From contig CM060196.1 of NCBI GenBank assembly GCA_030549335.1, forward strand, positions 14,337,501 to 14,401,500: 64,000 nt of DNA, in the 5' to 3' direction. The translations under genes were made by a program, and so were the position numbers. The notes beneath the pieces were generated by a model. It searched no databases. It saw only the letters and a program-made list of their open reading frames with translations, and was not told where the DNA came from. Positions 1 to 12,370 of the stretch are shown here, in pieces. How positions within the stretch are numbered: position 1 is the first letter of the stretch; each line of letters starts with the position of its first letter. This stretch comes from Pontederia crassipes. Lineage: Eukaryota; Streptophyta; Magnoliopsida; Commelinales; Pontederiaceae.

Positions 1-2175
1 CATGCCTTTTTTTATTTTAGGTTATGTGTCCTTTGTATGAGCCTTAAAAGAGCGTAAATGATGAATAGAAGGCAAGTCCTTTTCCAGAAAAAAAAAAGGA
101 AAAAGGGGAAAAAATAAAAGAAAAGTACTCTAGAACTTTATATACCTTTAAAGGGAGTAGAGTTGGAGGCGGATAATTTGCTTGATATGATGATCAAATG
201 GCATAATTGGCATTATCCAGTTACCTAGGTTTCACAAATGGTCCACTTTGAGAAGCTAGATACATATATGCATTGATTCTTTCAGCTTAGTTTTGAAGAA
301 AATGGGTGACAAAGTGATAACTTTTCAGGATGAGAAGCTAAGCTAAATATTTTACATGATCACATAATGTTGAAAAGTGTAATATTCAGGTGGCATCACA
401 GATCACGTTTGAAATAAAAAAAAGAAATAATTCCAGGACAACAGAAGTAGCATGGTATTATTCCTGGGTGTCTAGACCATAGGTTGTGTATGCCTCATCA
501 TCCTTTGACATGGAGTGGTGAGAGTGTTGTCCCTGGCTAGGAGCTTTTCTGTCACAACACTGGTTCTAATTCTGGATCCTTGACACCATTCTAGTAAAGT
601 CATTCCCTGTATTGGTAGCAATATTCGTGACATTTGAATGTCATCTTTTTGTTGGGTTACATGCCATCAAGAGGAAGAGGGGAGGAGGAGGAGGAGGGAG
701 GGGGGGGGGGGGGGGGGGGGGGGAGTTAACATGAAAGCACCAGAATTGATTTGTGAAATTCAAAGCACAACATGTAAAAATGAGAAGTTGCCAAGAGAGA
801 GTGCAAATATAAAAGAAATGATGATTTGTTGAAGATGTTCGATCACACCCTGCCTTACTTCCTGCACCAACTTCTCATACTCGAAGTTTTCATCTGTGTT
901 TTCTCCACTTAAGAGGTATACACACTTCTTATCATAATGATCTTAATCCTCTCATCCTTTTCTTTAGCTAGAGAGGTAAGGTTACATTCTTTTATATAAA
1001 GGAGCTCACAATCCAATTACAAATGAAGCTCACACCAATCTTTCTTTTACAATAAATATCTCACAAGAAATAAGAGAAGAAAAGATATACAACGCTCTAG
1101 ATGCTTCAAGTGCTCAAGAATGATTTGCTTTAAAGTCTTAGTGCTCTTTTGTGGCTTGGGCACCTTTTTATATGCTTGAAAAGTGTATATGGCCATTGTG
1201 AGACCCCTAAATGTTTTAGATTTCAAAACTAATCACTTTGCACTTTTTTTGGACGTCCGATATATATGTACCCATTAAGAGTCGTATGTGTCTGAGCAAG
1301 TTCGAACATCCGAAGATTTGGATTGGGCGTTCCATCTTCATTTTCTATGTCCAGCTCCTACCACAAGTTCAGGGAGTACTCTCAAAAAAAAAAAAAGTTC
1401 AGGGAGTACCCTTCATTCCTCATCGAAAAACCCAAAAGACATTAAGATCGGGAATCCCAACTTGGTTTATCTAATGTAACGTTGTCCTCCTCCAGGTACC
1501 ACTCGAGTTGGACACCCAAGTAAGACACCACATGCGTCCTCTATAGGACAGGAGAGGACACTAGACACCTATTCTTTGAGTGTATTTTTACACGAGTTTT
1601 GAGGGAGGATAGGTGCGGACTTGGATGCACTCACTTGAACGCACATCTTTTGCACCATAGGGACGTGGGTTCACCGAATATGCTTTTGGCATTTTTGGAG
1701 AATCTTTGGATTCAGCACAATAATAACAGCTTTCGAGGAGAGAGATGCTAGATAGAAAATTATGCAACAGAGCTAAATATATCAGCCTACTATACATGCC
1801 AACAGTCGGCTAGATATGTCAACACTATGTAATGTAGAATACTAACGAGATTTATCCCTTAACATTTTTTTTTGTTGTTATTCTCCCTTAACATTTTCCC
1901 ATACATAATAATTGATGAAGGAGACATCCATGGTCAATTGTCGGTCTCAGACACTTGAGTAGTGTGATATTTTATTCAATAAGCAAACACAAGGTAAATG
2001 TGGGTATGCACAATGCATTTTTTTAAATGTTATGCAAGAAATTTTTTATGATTTACTTGAAACCATTGCTAGCTGCATTTGAGAAACCAAGCATGTCTGA
2101 CAGACTACTACCACATTATCAAAACTTGATTGTTGTTTGCTGAAATGTATATAACCTGGATTTTCGTTGTTGTAG
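1..2175. other. Upstream/intergenic DNA, no gene recognised
   Basis: This stretch precedes the first recognisable rhomboid exon and should hold, or lead to, its 5' exon with the plastid transit peptide, but no exon could be assigned. It contains a pure poly-G run at 700-723 behind a GGA-rich tract (about 671-699), a poly-A run near 1384-1395, and otherwise unremarkable AT-rich DNA. The short open frames here have no recognisable family. Confidence 0.5.
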
Positions 2176-5100
2176 ATATAATATCAGATATGGAACTTGC
2201 AACACCTGGAGGAAAAAGGGAACTTAATCGACGTGTGAATGGGATATATTGGGTTCTGCTTCTTAACCTTGGCATTTATGTGGCAGATCACATATTTCAG
2301 GTTTTCTTTCTTTTGTATTTTGTATCTCAAAGTACACTTAAATTCATAAAGACCTATTACATTAGAAATTTCTTTTCACTTGTACAAATATGCTTATTGT
2401 ATCTGGCTATTACGAAAATAATGTAAATGATGCTTGCATAGTTTGTAATGCAGTTAGCTTAGCATTTCTGAGGCATATGTAAAGACCCATAATATCTACT
2501 TATCCTTTGTTGACATGTTAAGAAAACTAGCTTCTCCTCTACATAGAGATTTTTTACCGGTTTAAAATGTTAATCGACTTCAGGATGCTTTGTTTAGGAA
2601 GCAAACTTCAAGAATTAGGTTCTAGCATTTTGAATATCTTTCAATCGAACTGATAGTAGTAGTTGTACTCTTGTAGCTTCTTGATGCACTCCAACTTTTT
2701 TTTCTTCTACTTCTCATTCATCCTGCAAACTCCGCCTATGTTTTATAGTCGGTCCCAAGCCCGGATAAAGGAGAAGGGTTGTGTTAGGCCCCGACAGCCA
2801 GCGTAAAACCCTATGGAATCTTATGAACATGGATCAACGAATGGCGTCGTATGATCCATGTAGCCGACCCCACCTAGTGGGATAAGGCTTTGTTGTTGTT
2901 GTTGTTCTCATTCATCCTGCAACATAAATGAACCTGAAACCAACTAAACATCAATATATGGTTGATAGAAATATCGCTTTCAAAAGTTCTTTTTAACTAT
3001 TCATTTATTCATATAAATGAAATAATTGACTATTCATTTATTCATATAAATGAAATAATTGACTCAATTAATCTTACAACAATTGTGTTATTAGAAGATG
3101 GAAACTGTTATCGACTTTCTGTAAAGAATAATATTCAAAAGCCTGGATACTGATTTATTTTCATGGACGATTTAACACATTGGTTAGCCAAACAGTATTT
3201 CTTCAGCTATCTGGGAACTCTGGGGGCAGTTTGCTCGAATTTGTTTCGGATTTGGGATTAAATGGTCTTTGTGTGTGATACCATTTTGACATATCCTAAC
3301 TTTTACTTTGTTGACTCATTGAACATAATTTTATTAAATGTTCTTTAGCGCAACAACTAGTTACTTGTCCAAGGAAAAAAAAGGTTGCTCTCTATTATCT
3401 GCCACTCAAGAGAAGCATTGGCTTACTAGAGGGCATGTTATTCCTGGAGTTCCACTTTCATATATTCTTAGCCTTCAAATAGATCTTATGTTATAAGATT
3501 ATAATTCGTTCTTACCTTCAGACCCTTTACTTCTGAGTTTCAGTCATAAACTGAAAGTTTTTCAGCTTCGAGTGATCAAGGAGCTTTATTTATACCATGG
3601 ATGGCCTGCTTGGTACCAGTTTGTGACTGCAACATTTTGTCATGCTAACTGGTTAGTCCTATTTAACTGTTTAAAGCTACTGATATATGATTCTTTTCCT
3701 GATCTCTTAAAGTGGCTTGATTTTGTGCTGGGTATTTGATTTTTATTCTTCTCCTTGTAGTCTATGAATTATGATAAATCAAATTTATATAGGATCTTCT
3801 TCTTGTTTACAGGAAACATTTATCCAGCAATTTATTTTTCTTGTATATTTTTGGTAAGATTTCTATTTTGTATTGACATCATGTTCCCCATGGAATTTCT
3901 TCATATATTGTGTGTATCTATTTCAATTCTTTGATTATCAGGAAAACTAGTTGAAGAGGAAGAAGGAAACTTTGCATTGTGGATGTCATACATCATTACT
4001 GGCGTTGGAGCTAATCTTGTCTCATGGCTGCTTCTTCCAAGATCTTCAGTATCTGTAGGAGCCTCTGGTTCTGTATTTGGCCTCTTTGCAATAAGTGTCC
4101 TCGTGAAGGTAATCTTTTTTATCTTTCTTGAAATTTCATTTCTTTTTCCTTTCCGAAGGAAAGTTCTCTTGGAAAATAGGATGCAAAGAACCAAGGATTT
4201 TATTATTGTGGGCATTGGAAGAACGTCGGCAAACATTTTTAATGGAATAAAATGTTCTCTTACATGAGGCTTGGTTCGATCGATAAAAACTGAAACATAG
4301 CCCATAATGACCACTTCTTAAAGAGAATCCCAGTGACATGCTAAAAAAACCTTTGTACCATTCTGACTTTCTCCTGGAGTGGATTTAAATCCTATAGTGA
4401 ATACATTAACATGCATGGAATTACATTTTGCAGATGTCTTGGGACTGGAGAAAAATCATAGAAGTTCTTGTTCTTGGCCAATTTGTTATTGATAAGGTAT
4501 GTGATAAGTTGCTCTGTAACTCACTAACAATCCTGGTACAGCAGGTTTCTTTAATTGGGTAATGGTTTGAATAAATTTCTTTACATGATACTTAATTGTG
4601 TGTATGAGTTTCATGTTGAAATTCTCTTTTGTACTTTCCTACAAAAATGCGACAATCCCGATAACAAATATTATGCTCTAGAACACTATTTTTTAGTTTC
4701 TCTTGAAGAATCAATAGTGTCAAATATTTCATAGAACCGATGCGACATTTTCGGCTTGGTGGTTTTCTTCTAGACAAATGTTAATATCAAAGCAGTGGCA
4801 AATTTGGATCCCTGTGGCCATGGTTTCTTGTTGAGGATCTTTGTGCCATAACCTCGCGTTTGAAAAAGTCTCCTTGTAAAGATCATTCTAAGATATATTT
4901 CGTTCATGATTTCACCGTTAATATGCTAGGAATTGATGAGTTTTCCCACGTCCATTGAAAATGGTGTGGAATAATAGAAAATAATTTGCGATGCTATTCC
5001 TGGTCTTGAGATTATTGATGCTGGTTCCTTCTAGGTGATGGAAGCAGCACAAGCCTCAACTGGGCTCACGGGGGCAATGGGAAGGGGATACGCCATGCAG

Positions 5101-5235
5101 ACTGTCAATCACATTGCCCATCTCTCTGGTGCATTGATTGGTGTTGCCTTGGTACTTCTCTTGAGTCGTATTCCTGCGCAACCCCCTTCTGGCCCAGACG
5201 TCAAAGGTTTGCCGGACAAGGATAAAAGAACTTGA
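2176..5235 (+). CDS. Rhomboid-like protein, chloroplastic (RBL11 type), 3' six exons
   Basis: Rhomboid-family intramembrane protein of the plastid envelope type. Six exons join in frame with GT/AG borders: 2176-2300, 3566-3651, 3813-3853, 3942-4108, 4434-4496, 5035-5235 (stop TGA at 5233). Visible: a first hydrophobic segment after the RRVNG motif, the FCHANW region (exon 3566 into 3813), the LVEEEEGN loop, the catalytic serine motif GASGSVFGLF in exon 3942-4108, and the catalytic histidine in NHIAHLSGAL in the last exon. The serine/histidine dyad is therefore intact. The match is to plant RBL11 (Arabidopsis At5g25752), known to be a plastid envelope protein; its substrates are not evident here. 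The first exon with the transit peptide is not found, so the annotated start is an exon border. Intron 1 carries a SINE. AATAAA at 5242 follows the stop and may be the polyadenylation signal. Confidence 0.9.
2729..2904 (+). mobile_element. SINE-like retroposon, copy 1, with 18-bp target duplication
   Basis: A 176-bp insertion in rhomboid intron 1 that ends in (TTG)n. It is flanked by a perfect 18-bp direct repeat, TTCTCATTCATCCTGCAA, at 2711-2728 and 2905-2922, the hallmark of target-primed retroposition. Inside is an inverted repeat with arms around ATGGATCA/TGATCCAT. A weak pol III B-box-like string (GGTCCCAAGCCCGG) lies near the 5' end and no clear A box is seen. The (TTG)n tail resembles plant Au-type SINEs; the family assignment is inference. 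Two more copies lie at 8.8 and 10.1 kb. Confidence 0.8.
2997..3062. repeat. 33-bp tandem duplication
   Basis: Two identical 33-bp units in a row inside rhomboid intron 1, at 2997-3029 and 3030-3062. Each contains the palindromic ATTCATATAAATGAA. Confidence 0.9.
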
Positions 5236-6320
5236 CACTTCAATAAATACCTCATGTAAACAATTACTTTGCACATAAAGTTGCAACTTTCGCATTTTTT
5301 TGCCATTATTTGTATTGTATCAGAATTTATTCTTCTTCTTTAATGCCGAAATGAAAAAAAAAAAAGAATATTCATCTCATTCTGTCTACCAACCTTTTTG
5401 GTAATGGAATTAGATTGAAATTTTAATTTTCCAAACAAGATATGGTGGCCTGGTTCTCCAGATATTACTCTGGAACTGGGATCTTTTTTTTTCTTTTACT
5501 ATTTTGGCCTTTCTTATATAAAATAATTTATTCATTAAATATAAAATATCTATAATAAATTATTAATATAATATTATTTATTACTAATAATTGTATTGAA
5601 TTTTTTAATATTTCATTAAATAAAATTAATTTTAAAAATGATTTTTATATTTAGGTAATGACTTGTTTAACAATTTTTTTGCATAAAAAAAATAATTTTT
5701 ACTTTTATTTATAATAAGTAATAAATATAAATTACTAATTAATTTTATTACTTTTATTTTAGTTTTTACTTTTATTTATAATAAGTAATAAATTTATATT
5801 TATAACTTTTATTCATATTCATCTACTAAAATTAATTAGTCACATCTTTTTCATCTGTCAATTCAAAAAGGAATTATTCCAAAAGTTAACCTTAAAGAAG
5901 ATTTCAAGATCAAAATAGTTTCGAGGAAATTGCTTTATACGAATGTAATTTTACTTGTTCATTTTACTCTTATAAAAATTGATTAACGTATGGCCTAAAA
6001 GCTTACAACTTGATCAAGATTTGTACTTCAAAAGGATTAACCTCCTCATTTAATCATCCTAAGAACTTTCAACAATAAAAGAAAATGATGATCTAACATG
6101 ATTTGAGGACAAATTTGGAGAATTATGCGATTGAAATTGAGAGTTGGTACCATATTCCTTAAAAAATGAGCAAAACTTTTTATACCATTTTAAGAATGTT
6201 GGTCTTATTTAAGGCACTAAAGAAACCAAGCTATTGTCTTTCTCAGAAAAGCGTTCAGTGCATTGATAAAATAAGACCAATAGTGTCTGCAGCCTCTTCA
6301 TGCGAGCAGAACTGGTTTTG
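5236..6320. other. AT-rich intergenic DNA between rhomboid and PPR genes
   Basis: The two genes converge here. Roughly 5510-5830 is very AT-rich and contains repeated TTTATAATAAGTAATAAAT-like strings. No open frame of interest and no element ends were recognised. Confidence 0.6.
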
Positions 6321-8185
6321 TCAGTTCAAAAACACCAGCTTGCATGACTGCATCGAGTGTCCATGCATTCCTGGTTGCAGCAGAGACTGATTCTTGCAGA
6401 AGAACGTGTTCCTTGCCCTGGATATGAAAGAGGGATGAACAAAAACCGACTTGGCACCAACACGAGAGCGCTCCGAACTGAAATCAGCATTCTGTATCCC
6501 TAATCTGCTGCCAGTGGTGCCAGGAACCTGGCTCTGATTAGGAAGGGCATTGGGCATCTGGAGCAGGCTGGGGACAAATGCACCAAATTTCTGTCCTCCG
6601 AGTTCCTCAGCATTATTCGACAACTGAACATCTGGTTTAATGCTTGGCTGATCATCATTCAAAGGATCCAGTAGTCTGGTTGCCTCATTCTGCAGTCCAA
6701 TAGCTTTCCATGCTTCAGCGACAAGTCGGATGCTATTCTTCTTAGGCATAACTCCAGCTTCTCTCATTGTATGAAGCAGTTCTTCGGCTTTCCATGGCTG
6801 CTTCACTTCACCATATCCCCATATAAGCGTCTCAAAGGTCTTTATATTTGGAGAAACTCCACATTCACACATCTTCTCATAGACTCTCATGGCATTTTCC
6901 ATGTTTGCAGCACTGCACCAGCCACTGATAATTGTCGTAAACGTAACAACATTTGGTTGGATTCCCATTTCATCCATTGCAACCAGAAGGGCTTCAGCTT
7001 TTTCAGGTTCTCGAGCTCGAACATAACCTTTGGCAAGAATACTATATACTTGAGCATCTGGTTCAATGCCTGCCTTCACCATCTCGTTATAAACATCCAT
7101 GCATCTGGTCATAAGTCCCATTGCACTCCATGCATTCATCTGATGGCTATAAGTCACAAGATCTGGCTTCACTCCAAGTTTTACCATCAGTTCCAGTACC
7201 TGCACAATTAAGAGTAGAATCAATTTGATTAGAAATATGAAAAGTACAAACTGGACATAGGAGTCACCAGTTTACTCACTTCATCCACACCAGAAGTGTC
7301 CTGTATATCCAAAAATCCTTTTATCAAAGTGTTGAAGACAATAACATTAGGTTTAATTCTCACATCCTTCATTCCGTTCACACATCTTAGAGCATCATGC
7401 ATGTTACCTTCTTTACAGTAACCGCCAACTATAATGGCCCAGGTTCGCTCATTAGGACGCAACTTCTTCTGCATTTCCAAAATCAGTTCTTCAGCTCTAT
7501 TTGTTTCTCCATTTTTAGCATAAGCTCTCGCAATAGTATTGTATGTGACAACATCAGGCTGTAAACCAGAAGCACGCATCTTTTGTATGGCATTCCAAGC
7601 TTCTGTAAGATTTTTTTGATCACACCACGCTTTGATAAGTATATTGTATGTCTTTTGACTGGGTCTTGCATCTGGATCAAGGGACATCATATCTAAAAGA
7701 GTTTTGGATTCTTCTGGCCTTCCAGCAATACCATATCCTTTTATAAGGGTATTGAAAGTGCTGGTAGTTGGCTTACATCCGCTCTCCTTCATCTTCCAGA
7801 AGATTTTGATGGCTTCATCAATTTTTCCAGCTTCAGAAAATGCATTAATAACGGCATTGAAAAATATGGAGTCAGGCTTCAACCCATTGTCTTCTACCTG
7901 AGATATCAATGAGGGAATGGATTTGAACTGTCTCTGATCTGTTAATGCAGTCATGAGAGTGGTATATGTAACCAATGAAGGCTTATGCCCCTCCTCAATT
8001 AGGCCATTAAACAAGGAATGCGCTTCATGAGGTTTCTTTTCATCTATGAGCAAACCCATTTGTTTTGTTCTCGTATGAACTGTTCGGCAACTATTTCCTT
8101 TCATGCAGATACGACAATGGCGCCGCTTCTGAGAGTGTGAAGAATTGAAAATTTGTTTAGGGCCGTCATCAAAGTTGTTCTTCTC
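6321..8185 (-). CDS. Pentatricopeptide repeat protein (At5g25630/At5g21222-like)
   Basis: P-class PPR protein; members of this class bind RNA sequence-specifically, usually in plastids or mitochondria. Two exons are read on the minus strand: 8185-7280 and 7199-6321, joined GAA|GTA across a short GTGAGT...GCAG intron. Together they give about 594 residues. The 5' end follows a plausible acceptor (AAACAG) at 8186-8187, so a short upstream exon with the start codon is probably missing; the alternative in-frame start at 8308 lies in AT-rich, intron-like DNA. About a dozen 35-residue repeats are visible, with typical strings such as [32 protein letters not shown] and [11 protein letters not shown]. 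The N-terminal part has the [10 protein letters not shown] cysteine motif followed by RTK, seen in the At5g25630/At5g21222 group. The C-terminal ~100 residues are non-repeat. No frameshift was seen. Confidence 0.88.
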
Positions 8186-9349
8186 CTGTTTATTCAAGAG
8201 CCAGGGGCAATAATTCCAGATGACAAAGATTAAAAAATAATACATATACACAATGTTGTCAAACATGTAACACATACCACACAAAATCATGAACACATAA
8301 CACGACACGACCGATTCTACCAGATTATTTATTCATATATTAATTAGCATGAACCTAAATATAATATTGTAATTTCTTTATAATAAAACAAAATTTTCAT
8401 CAAGTTATCAAATATTCTAAAACAACCAATATACAAATTCCAAAATACCAAATTAAACATGTCAAAACTTAATTCAAACCTAATTAAACATGCACATTTG
8501 TGAAGGACAACAACTGTTACTTACATAATCTTAATTAAACAGGCTTAAACAATTAACTATTAACTTAGATTCTTAAACAGGTTTAAACAATTAATTATAA
8601 TAGTATAACACATGGCGGCAGAAACACGGCGGCAGGCACCAGCGCATGGCAGCGGGCAGCAGGCAGGCGGCAGCAACGCACGGCAGCAGGCGGCAACGCA
8701 TGGCGGTAACTAGGGCATCGGGTTTTTGTTTCTTCCTCAATGGGTTTGGGCACATCACATACTTCCAACAACAACAACAACAACAACAAAGCCTTATCCT
8801 ACTAGGTGGGGTCGGCTACATGGATCATACGACGCCATTCCGCTCTTCGTTGATCCATGTTTATAAGATTCGACAGAATTTTATGCTGGCTGTCGGGGCC
8901 TAACACAACCCTCCTCCTTTATCCGGGCTTGGGACCGGCTATAAAATATAGGCGGAGTTACTTCCCTCAAAAAAAAAAAAAAAGAGTGGGATTGCTGGAC
9001 ACAAGGGCGTCCACCGATCCTATGGCTATCATCCAGCACGCGATCCTATCCGTGCTGGCCAGATTAGGAATGAGCACGAATCTCAGGGCTATCATCATAG
9101 AATCATCGGATTCTACGAGTTTAGGACGCGATTTTGACAATATTATCATATACAAAGCTGCAGAAGGCGAAATAGCCATCCACACGCCATCAAGAAATGC
9201 CATATTTGGTTACTGAAGCATACCCCTAGTGCTGAATGAATGATCTTTTAAAAGGAAAATAACATTAACATAGTGACAGTGGTGAGCTGCTTGAAGAAAA
9301 AAGTTTACTTTGTAAACGAATAAAAGTTGCTCATATGTGCTTTCAATAG
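8186..9349. other. Intergenic DNA with GGCAGC-type simple repeat and a SINE copy
   Basis: About 8290-8610 is AT-rich. From 8614 to 8710 there is an imperfect GC-rich GGCAGCA/GGCGGCA repeat. A SINE-like copy follows. A ~230-bp open stretch (8983-9216, plus frame) gives a low-repeat peptide I could not assign to any family, so it is not called as a gene. The PPR gene's missing first exon may lie in this region or further upstream. Confidence 0.5.
8766..8958 (-). mobile_element. SINE-like retroposon, copy 2 (inverted)
   Basis: Same sequence family as the 2729-2904 element but in reverse orientation, so it appears as (CAA)n at 8767-8790 followed by the body. The ATGGATCA/TGATCCAT inverted repeat is retained. 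Short matching flanks (TACTTCC at 8760 and 8959) may be a remnant target duplication. Confidence 0.75.
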
Positions 9350-9678
9350 ATTTTGAACAATTCCGCTGTTTGTCCCTCTCGGCTGTGCTGGACAGAAGTG
9401 CAGATATCGTATGTTCATTGCGGGTCTTATGTTGTTGGTTCTGTATGTTATAGTCATCATTTCACCAAGTCAGTAATCTTGTTCTGGAAGTTCCTTTTAG
9501 TAACTTTTTTTTGTCTTTTTCTTCTCAATGCTTTTGTTGATTCTAGATGGATAGCTGCACTTTGGATAATTGCCTCAAACAGTTTACTGCAGTTGAGCAT
9601 CTCGAAAATTACAAGTGTGCTCGATGTTGGCATATGACTGCTCTAAAGTATTTATCTCATGTCCAAGGAGACAATGAG
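9350..9678 (+). pseudogene. Two exons of a UBP27-type ubiquitin C-terminal hydrolase (fragment)
   Basis: Two adjacent pieces read like consecutive exons of the small plant ubiquitin protease UBP27 (USP30-like, peptidase C19). Exon 9350-9408 gives FRCLSLSAVLDRSADI and ends at a GTATGT donor. Exon 9547-9678, after a TTCTAG acceptor, gives DSCTLDNCLKQFTAVEHLEN followed by YKCARCWH, the zinc-finger CxxC of the USP fold. The splice phase is consistent across the join. The catalytic Cys box, the second CxxC of the finger and the His box are not found up- or downstream: after 9679 the sequence soon departs from the family, and a short open piece at about 9810-9927 is unassigned. This is most likely a gene fragment or degraded gene; a gene with very long introns is not excluded. 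Confidence 0.6.
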
Positions 9679-10123
9679 GTGCTTTTCATTTGATGTTAAA
9701 TTTTTTTTTCCTTCTATGTAATATCATGGTTTTGTATATATTCCTAGCATTTTGTTAAACTCATCATCCTTTTCTGTCTTTTAACCTGGAAATTTTATAA
9801 TGTTGAAAAGTTGGCATAACCTCGGTTCAAGTTCTGAAGAAACCTGCTGGTGCTTTTGGTGCATTATTTGGAAACCCATATTCACGAAAAACAACTATCC
9901 TGAATAAAGGGTGTATCACTGACAAGGTATTTGCCAAGTTAATTGCTAGAAGTGCTCAAGTCCTTGTGCACTCAAACTTAGCTTCTTATCGACTGCACAT
10001 TTTTATTTCTAGAGGGTTCTCTTATCTTGGTCTGTGGCTGAAATCTTCGCTGTCTACCTTACAATGGAATCTGATCAATTTAGCTGCCTTATGATTTTGT
10101 TTATTTGGAATTTGTGGAAGTTA

Positions 10124-10307
10124 ACTCCGCCTATGTTTTATAGCCGGTCCCAAGTCCGGATAAAGGAGGAGGGTTGTGTTAGGCCCCGACAGCCAGCGTA
10201 AAACCCTGTCGAATCTCATGAACATGGATCAACGAGCGGAATGGCATCGTATGATCCATGTAGCCGACCCCATCTAGTGGGATAAGGCTTTGTTGTTGTT
10301 GTTGTTG
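10124..10307 (+). mobile_element. SINE-like retroposon, copy 3
   Basis: Plus-orientation copy closely matching the 2729-2904 element, from ACTCCGCCTATG to a (TTG)n tail, with the same internal ATGGATCA/TGATCCAT inverted repeat. No convincing target-site duplication was found. Confidence 0.8.
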
Positions 10308-11489
10308 TAAACGAATAAAAGGAAGATGAATAAATGTCTCATTGATAGTGTTATATGAAACTTCAAAGCTTAAAATTGTATCACCCAATGTACATGAGAA
10401 AGAAAATTCAAGCGACAAAAAAAAGAAAAGAAAGAAACCAATAATATATAAGAGAAAGAGGAGAGTTACTAGGTGGCTAAATAGGAGCATGATGATGTTA
10501 CTATGTAGAACGGAAGCAAAGTGATTACTACTTCGGAGATTAAATGAAGTTAAGAATACCTTGGGAGCTAAGCCTTCAGTCCGTCTTTCCTTGTTCATAA
10601 TGTTATTATTGAACTCGTGTTCTGAAATAAGCTTCAGTGCCTAGCCCTCACATATATGTGCTATAAGTAACCTACAACCATTATAAGTTGAAATACGTCA
10701 AGGTTTCCTACCAGTCTATTTATCAGCTTTAAAAAGCACAGAGTTATGGTTCACTTAGGAAAATGCTCCTGAATCCATAAATGAAAATACGAACCTTCAA
10801 CATTTTGACATGAAATACTTTCTCATGATTAAAATGACTTACATAAAGTTGGTACTCATATAAAATTTCAGTAAACAAGATATACTATTCTAGATTCATT
10901 CTAAAGAATAACTCTCCATACTTACAAATGACGAATTATCATCCCAGTTAGAGCAAACAACAAAGAGAAGTAGCTGAAAACCACCAAATGAGCCTAAATG
11001 TGGGAAAGGAGGCACACGAATGGCCCCAAAATCAAATCTTTCTCTCGGACAGGACCGAACGGCAGACGCAAAACTCGGAAAAATAAGTCAAGATTTGTTC
11101 TTTATGCTCAATTGCGGCGGTGCAGGCCGTACAGTGGTCAAGAAACTCAAGAGAAGAGGCGGGGAGAGATTAAATGGAAGAGAAAAAAAGGGAGGGGGGG
11201 AGCTCGACGGTCGTTTGCTTTACCTCTCGTCATCCCAAGGAGGTGCACGGAGCGGCGCGAGCGCGTGGAGGGAGATTGAGAGGCGCACCAGTTGATGTGC
11301 CACTGCTGGTAGTAGTAGCAGTAGAAGGCAAATAAAAATGAGCACAGAGCAACTACTCGAGAAGGGCTCTTATCCACAAAATCGCAGCGCGGCTAAGATT
11401 TTGAGGTTGTAAACTCCGAGGGCCCCATGCCTTCCATCCATCAGAGGGTCAACATTGGGTGCGCCTAATCGGGTGGATCAGATCCGTCA

Positions 11490-11570
11490 AAGAATTTGAT
11501 TAGCTCGATTGATAATTGGTTGCAGTGCTTATAGTTCAAGTTCGAATCTTATAATATTATGTTGTTCGAA
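11490..11570 (+). mobile_element. Possible tRNA-derived SINE head (A and B box)
   Basis: TTAGCTCGATTGATAATTGG near 11499 resembles a pol III A box. About 35 bp later AGTTCAAGTTCGAATCT matches a B box. No tRNA cloverleaf can be drawn. Extent and tail are undefined. Confidence 0.35.
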
Positions 11571-12370
11571 AAATAAATTATTATTGTTCTATTTGTTAAT
11601 TTTGAATTAATTAAATGTTAATAATTTTGATTATTAAAGACCTTTAGTAAATTCACATCGACATAAAAAAATCATGTTTTAACAACTTAATAATTAATTA
11701 ACTAAATAAAAACACGAAAGAACTTTGAGATGGAGAATCGAATTCAAATCTCTGTTGTGTGATTTTATCCGACCTTCTTTAGTCGAAAGTTAATTAATTA
11801 ATTAATTAGATTACATAAGATATACGAAAATTTGAATCTCTCTCCTAAACAAAAGGAACTCTTACATGCATGACTTGCCTTGCTTTTGATTTTTCTCTTT
11901 TGGATTTAGTCATGAGATAACCTTTTGATTTTATCTACGAGTTTAAAAAAGATAGGCTAGGTTTAATTGAGACCGAGTACAATAAAAATCTTAAAAATTT
12001 GAGCAATAATGGATAAGTGATGCAAACCCATCAAATAAAAAGTGGTTTTAAATATTTAAATGTCGCTGATGATGTTAAATCATCGAAAGTGATTATATCT
12101 ATAATGAAGATTAATAATACTCACAATTTCTCAAATTTCGAATAAATAAATAAAACTATATATCGTTAGAACTTTGAATCACTTTTGGAGCATCATCAAC
12201 AATCTCATAAGTTATATCTAATAGAAGATATTAAAAATTGAAGAAAATGATACCTAAATATCTTTGATGTATCTTTCATATAACAAGTGCATGACACTCG
12301 TTAAACTTAAATATTATATTGAGCAGAATAGAACTTATACATGCATACGTAGAAAGCTTTGTTTCATCAT

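Larger units (their letters stand above)
9679..12370. other. Intergenic DNA
   Basis: Holds a SINE-like copy at 10124-10307 and a possible tRNA-derived SINE promoter near 11500. About 10990-11400 is a GC-richer island with several overlapping short open frames on both strands but no family signal; it could be a 5' untranslated/promoter region of a neighbouring gene. From 11580 to 12370 the DNA is AT-rich and featureless. Confidence 0.5.

Noticed and set aside
8983..9216. Open frame that could be an isolated exon
   Set aside because: No recognised motif, no splice partners; left as unassigned intergenic DNA.
10998..11377. Overlapping frames in a GC-richer island
   Set aside because: Basic, low-complexity peptides in several frames; more likely untranslated or promoter DNA.
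11490..11570. A tRNA gene
   Set aside because: Only A- and B-box-like strings are present; no acceptor stem or anticodon arm can be formed.
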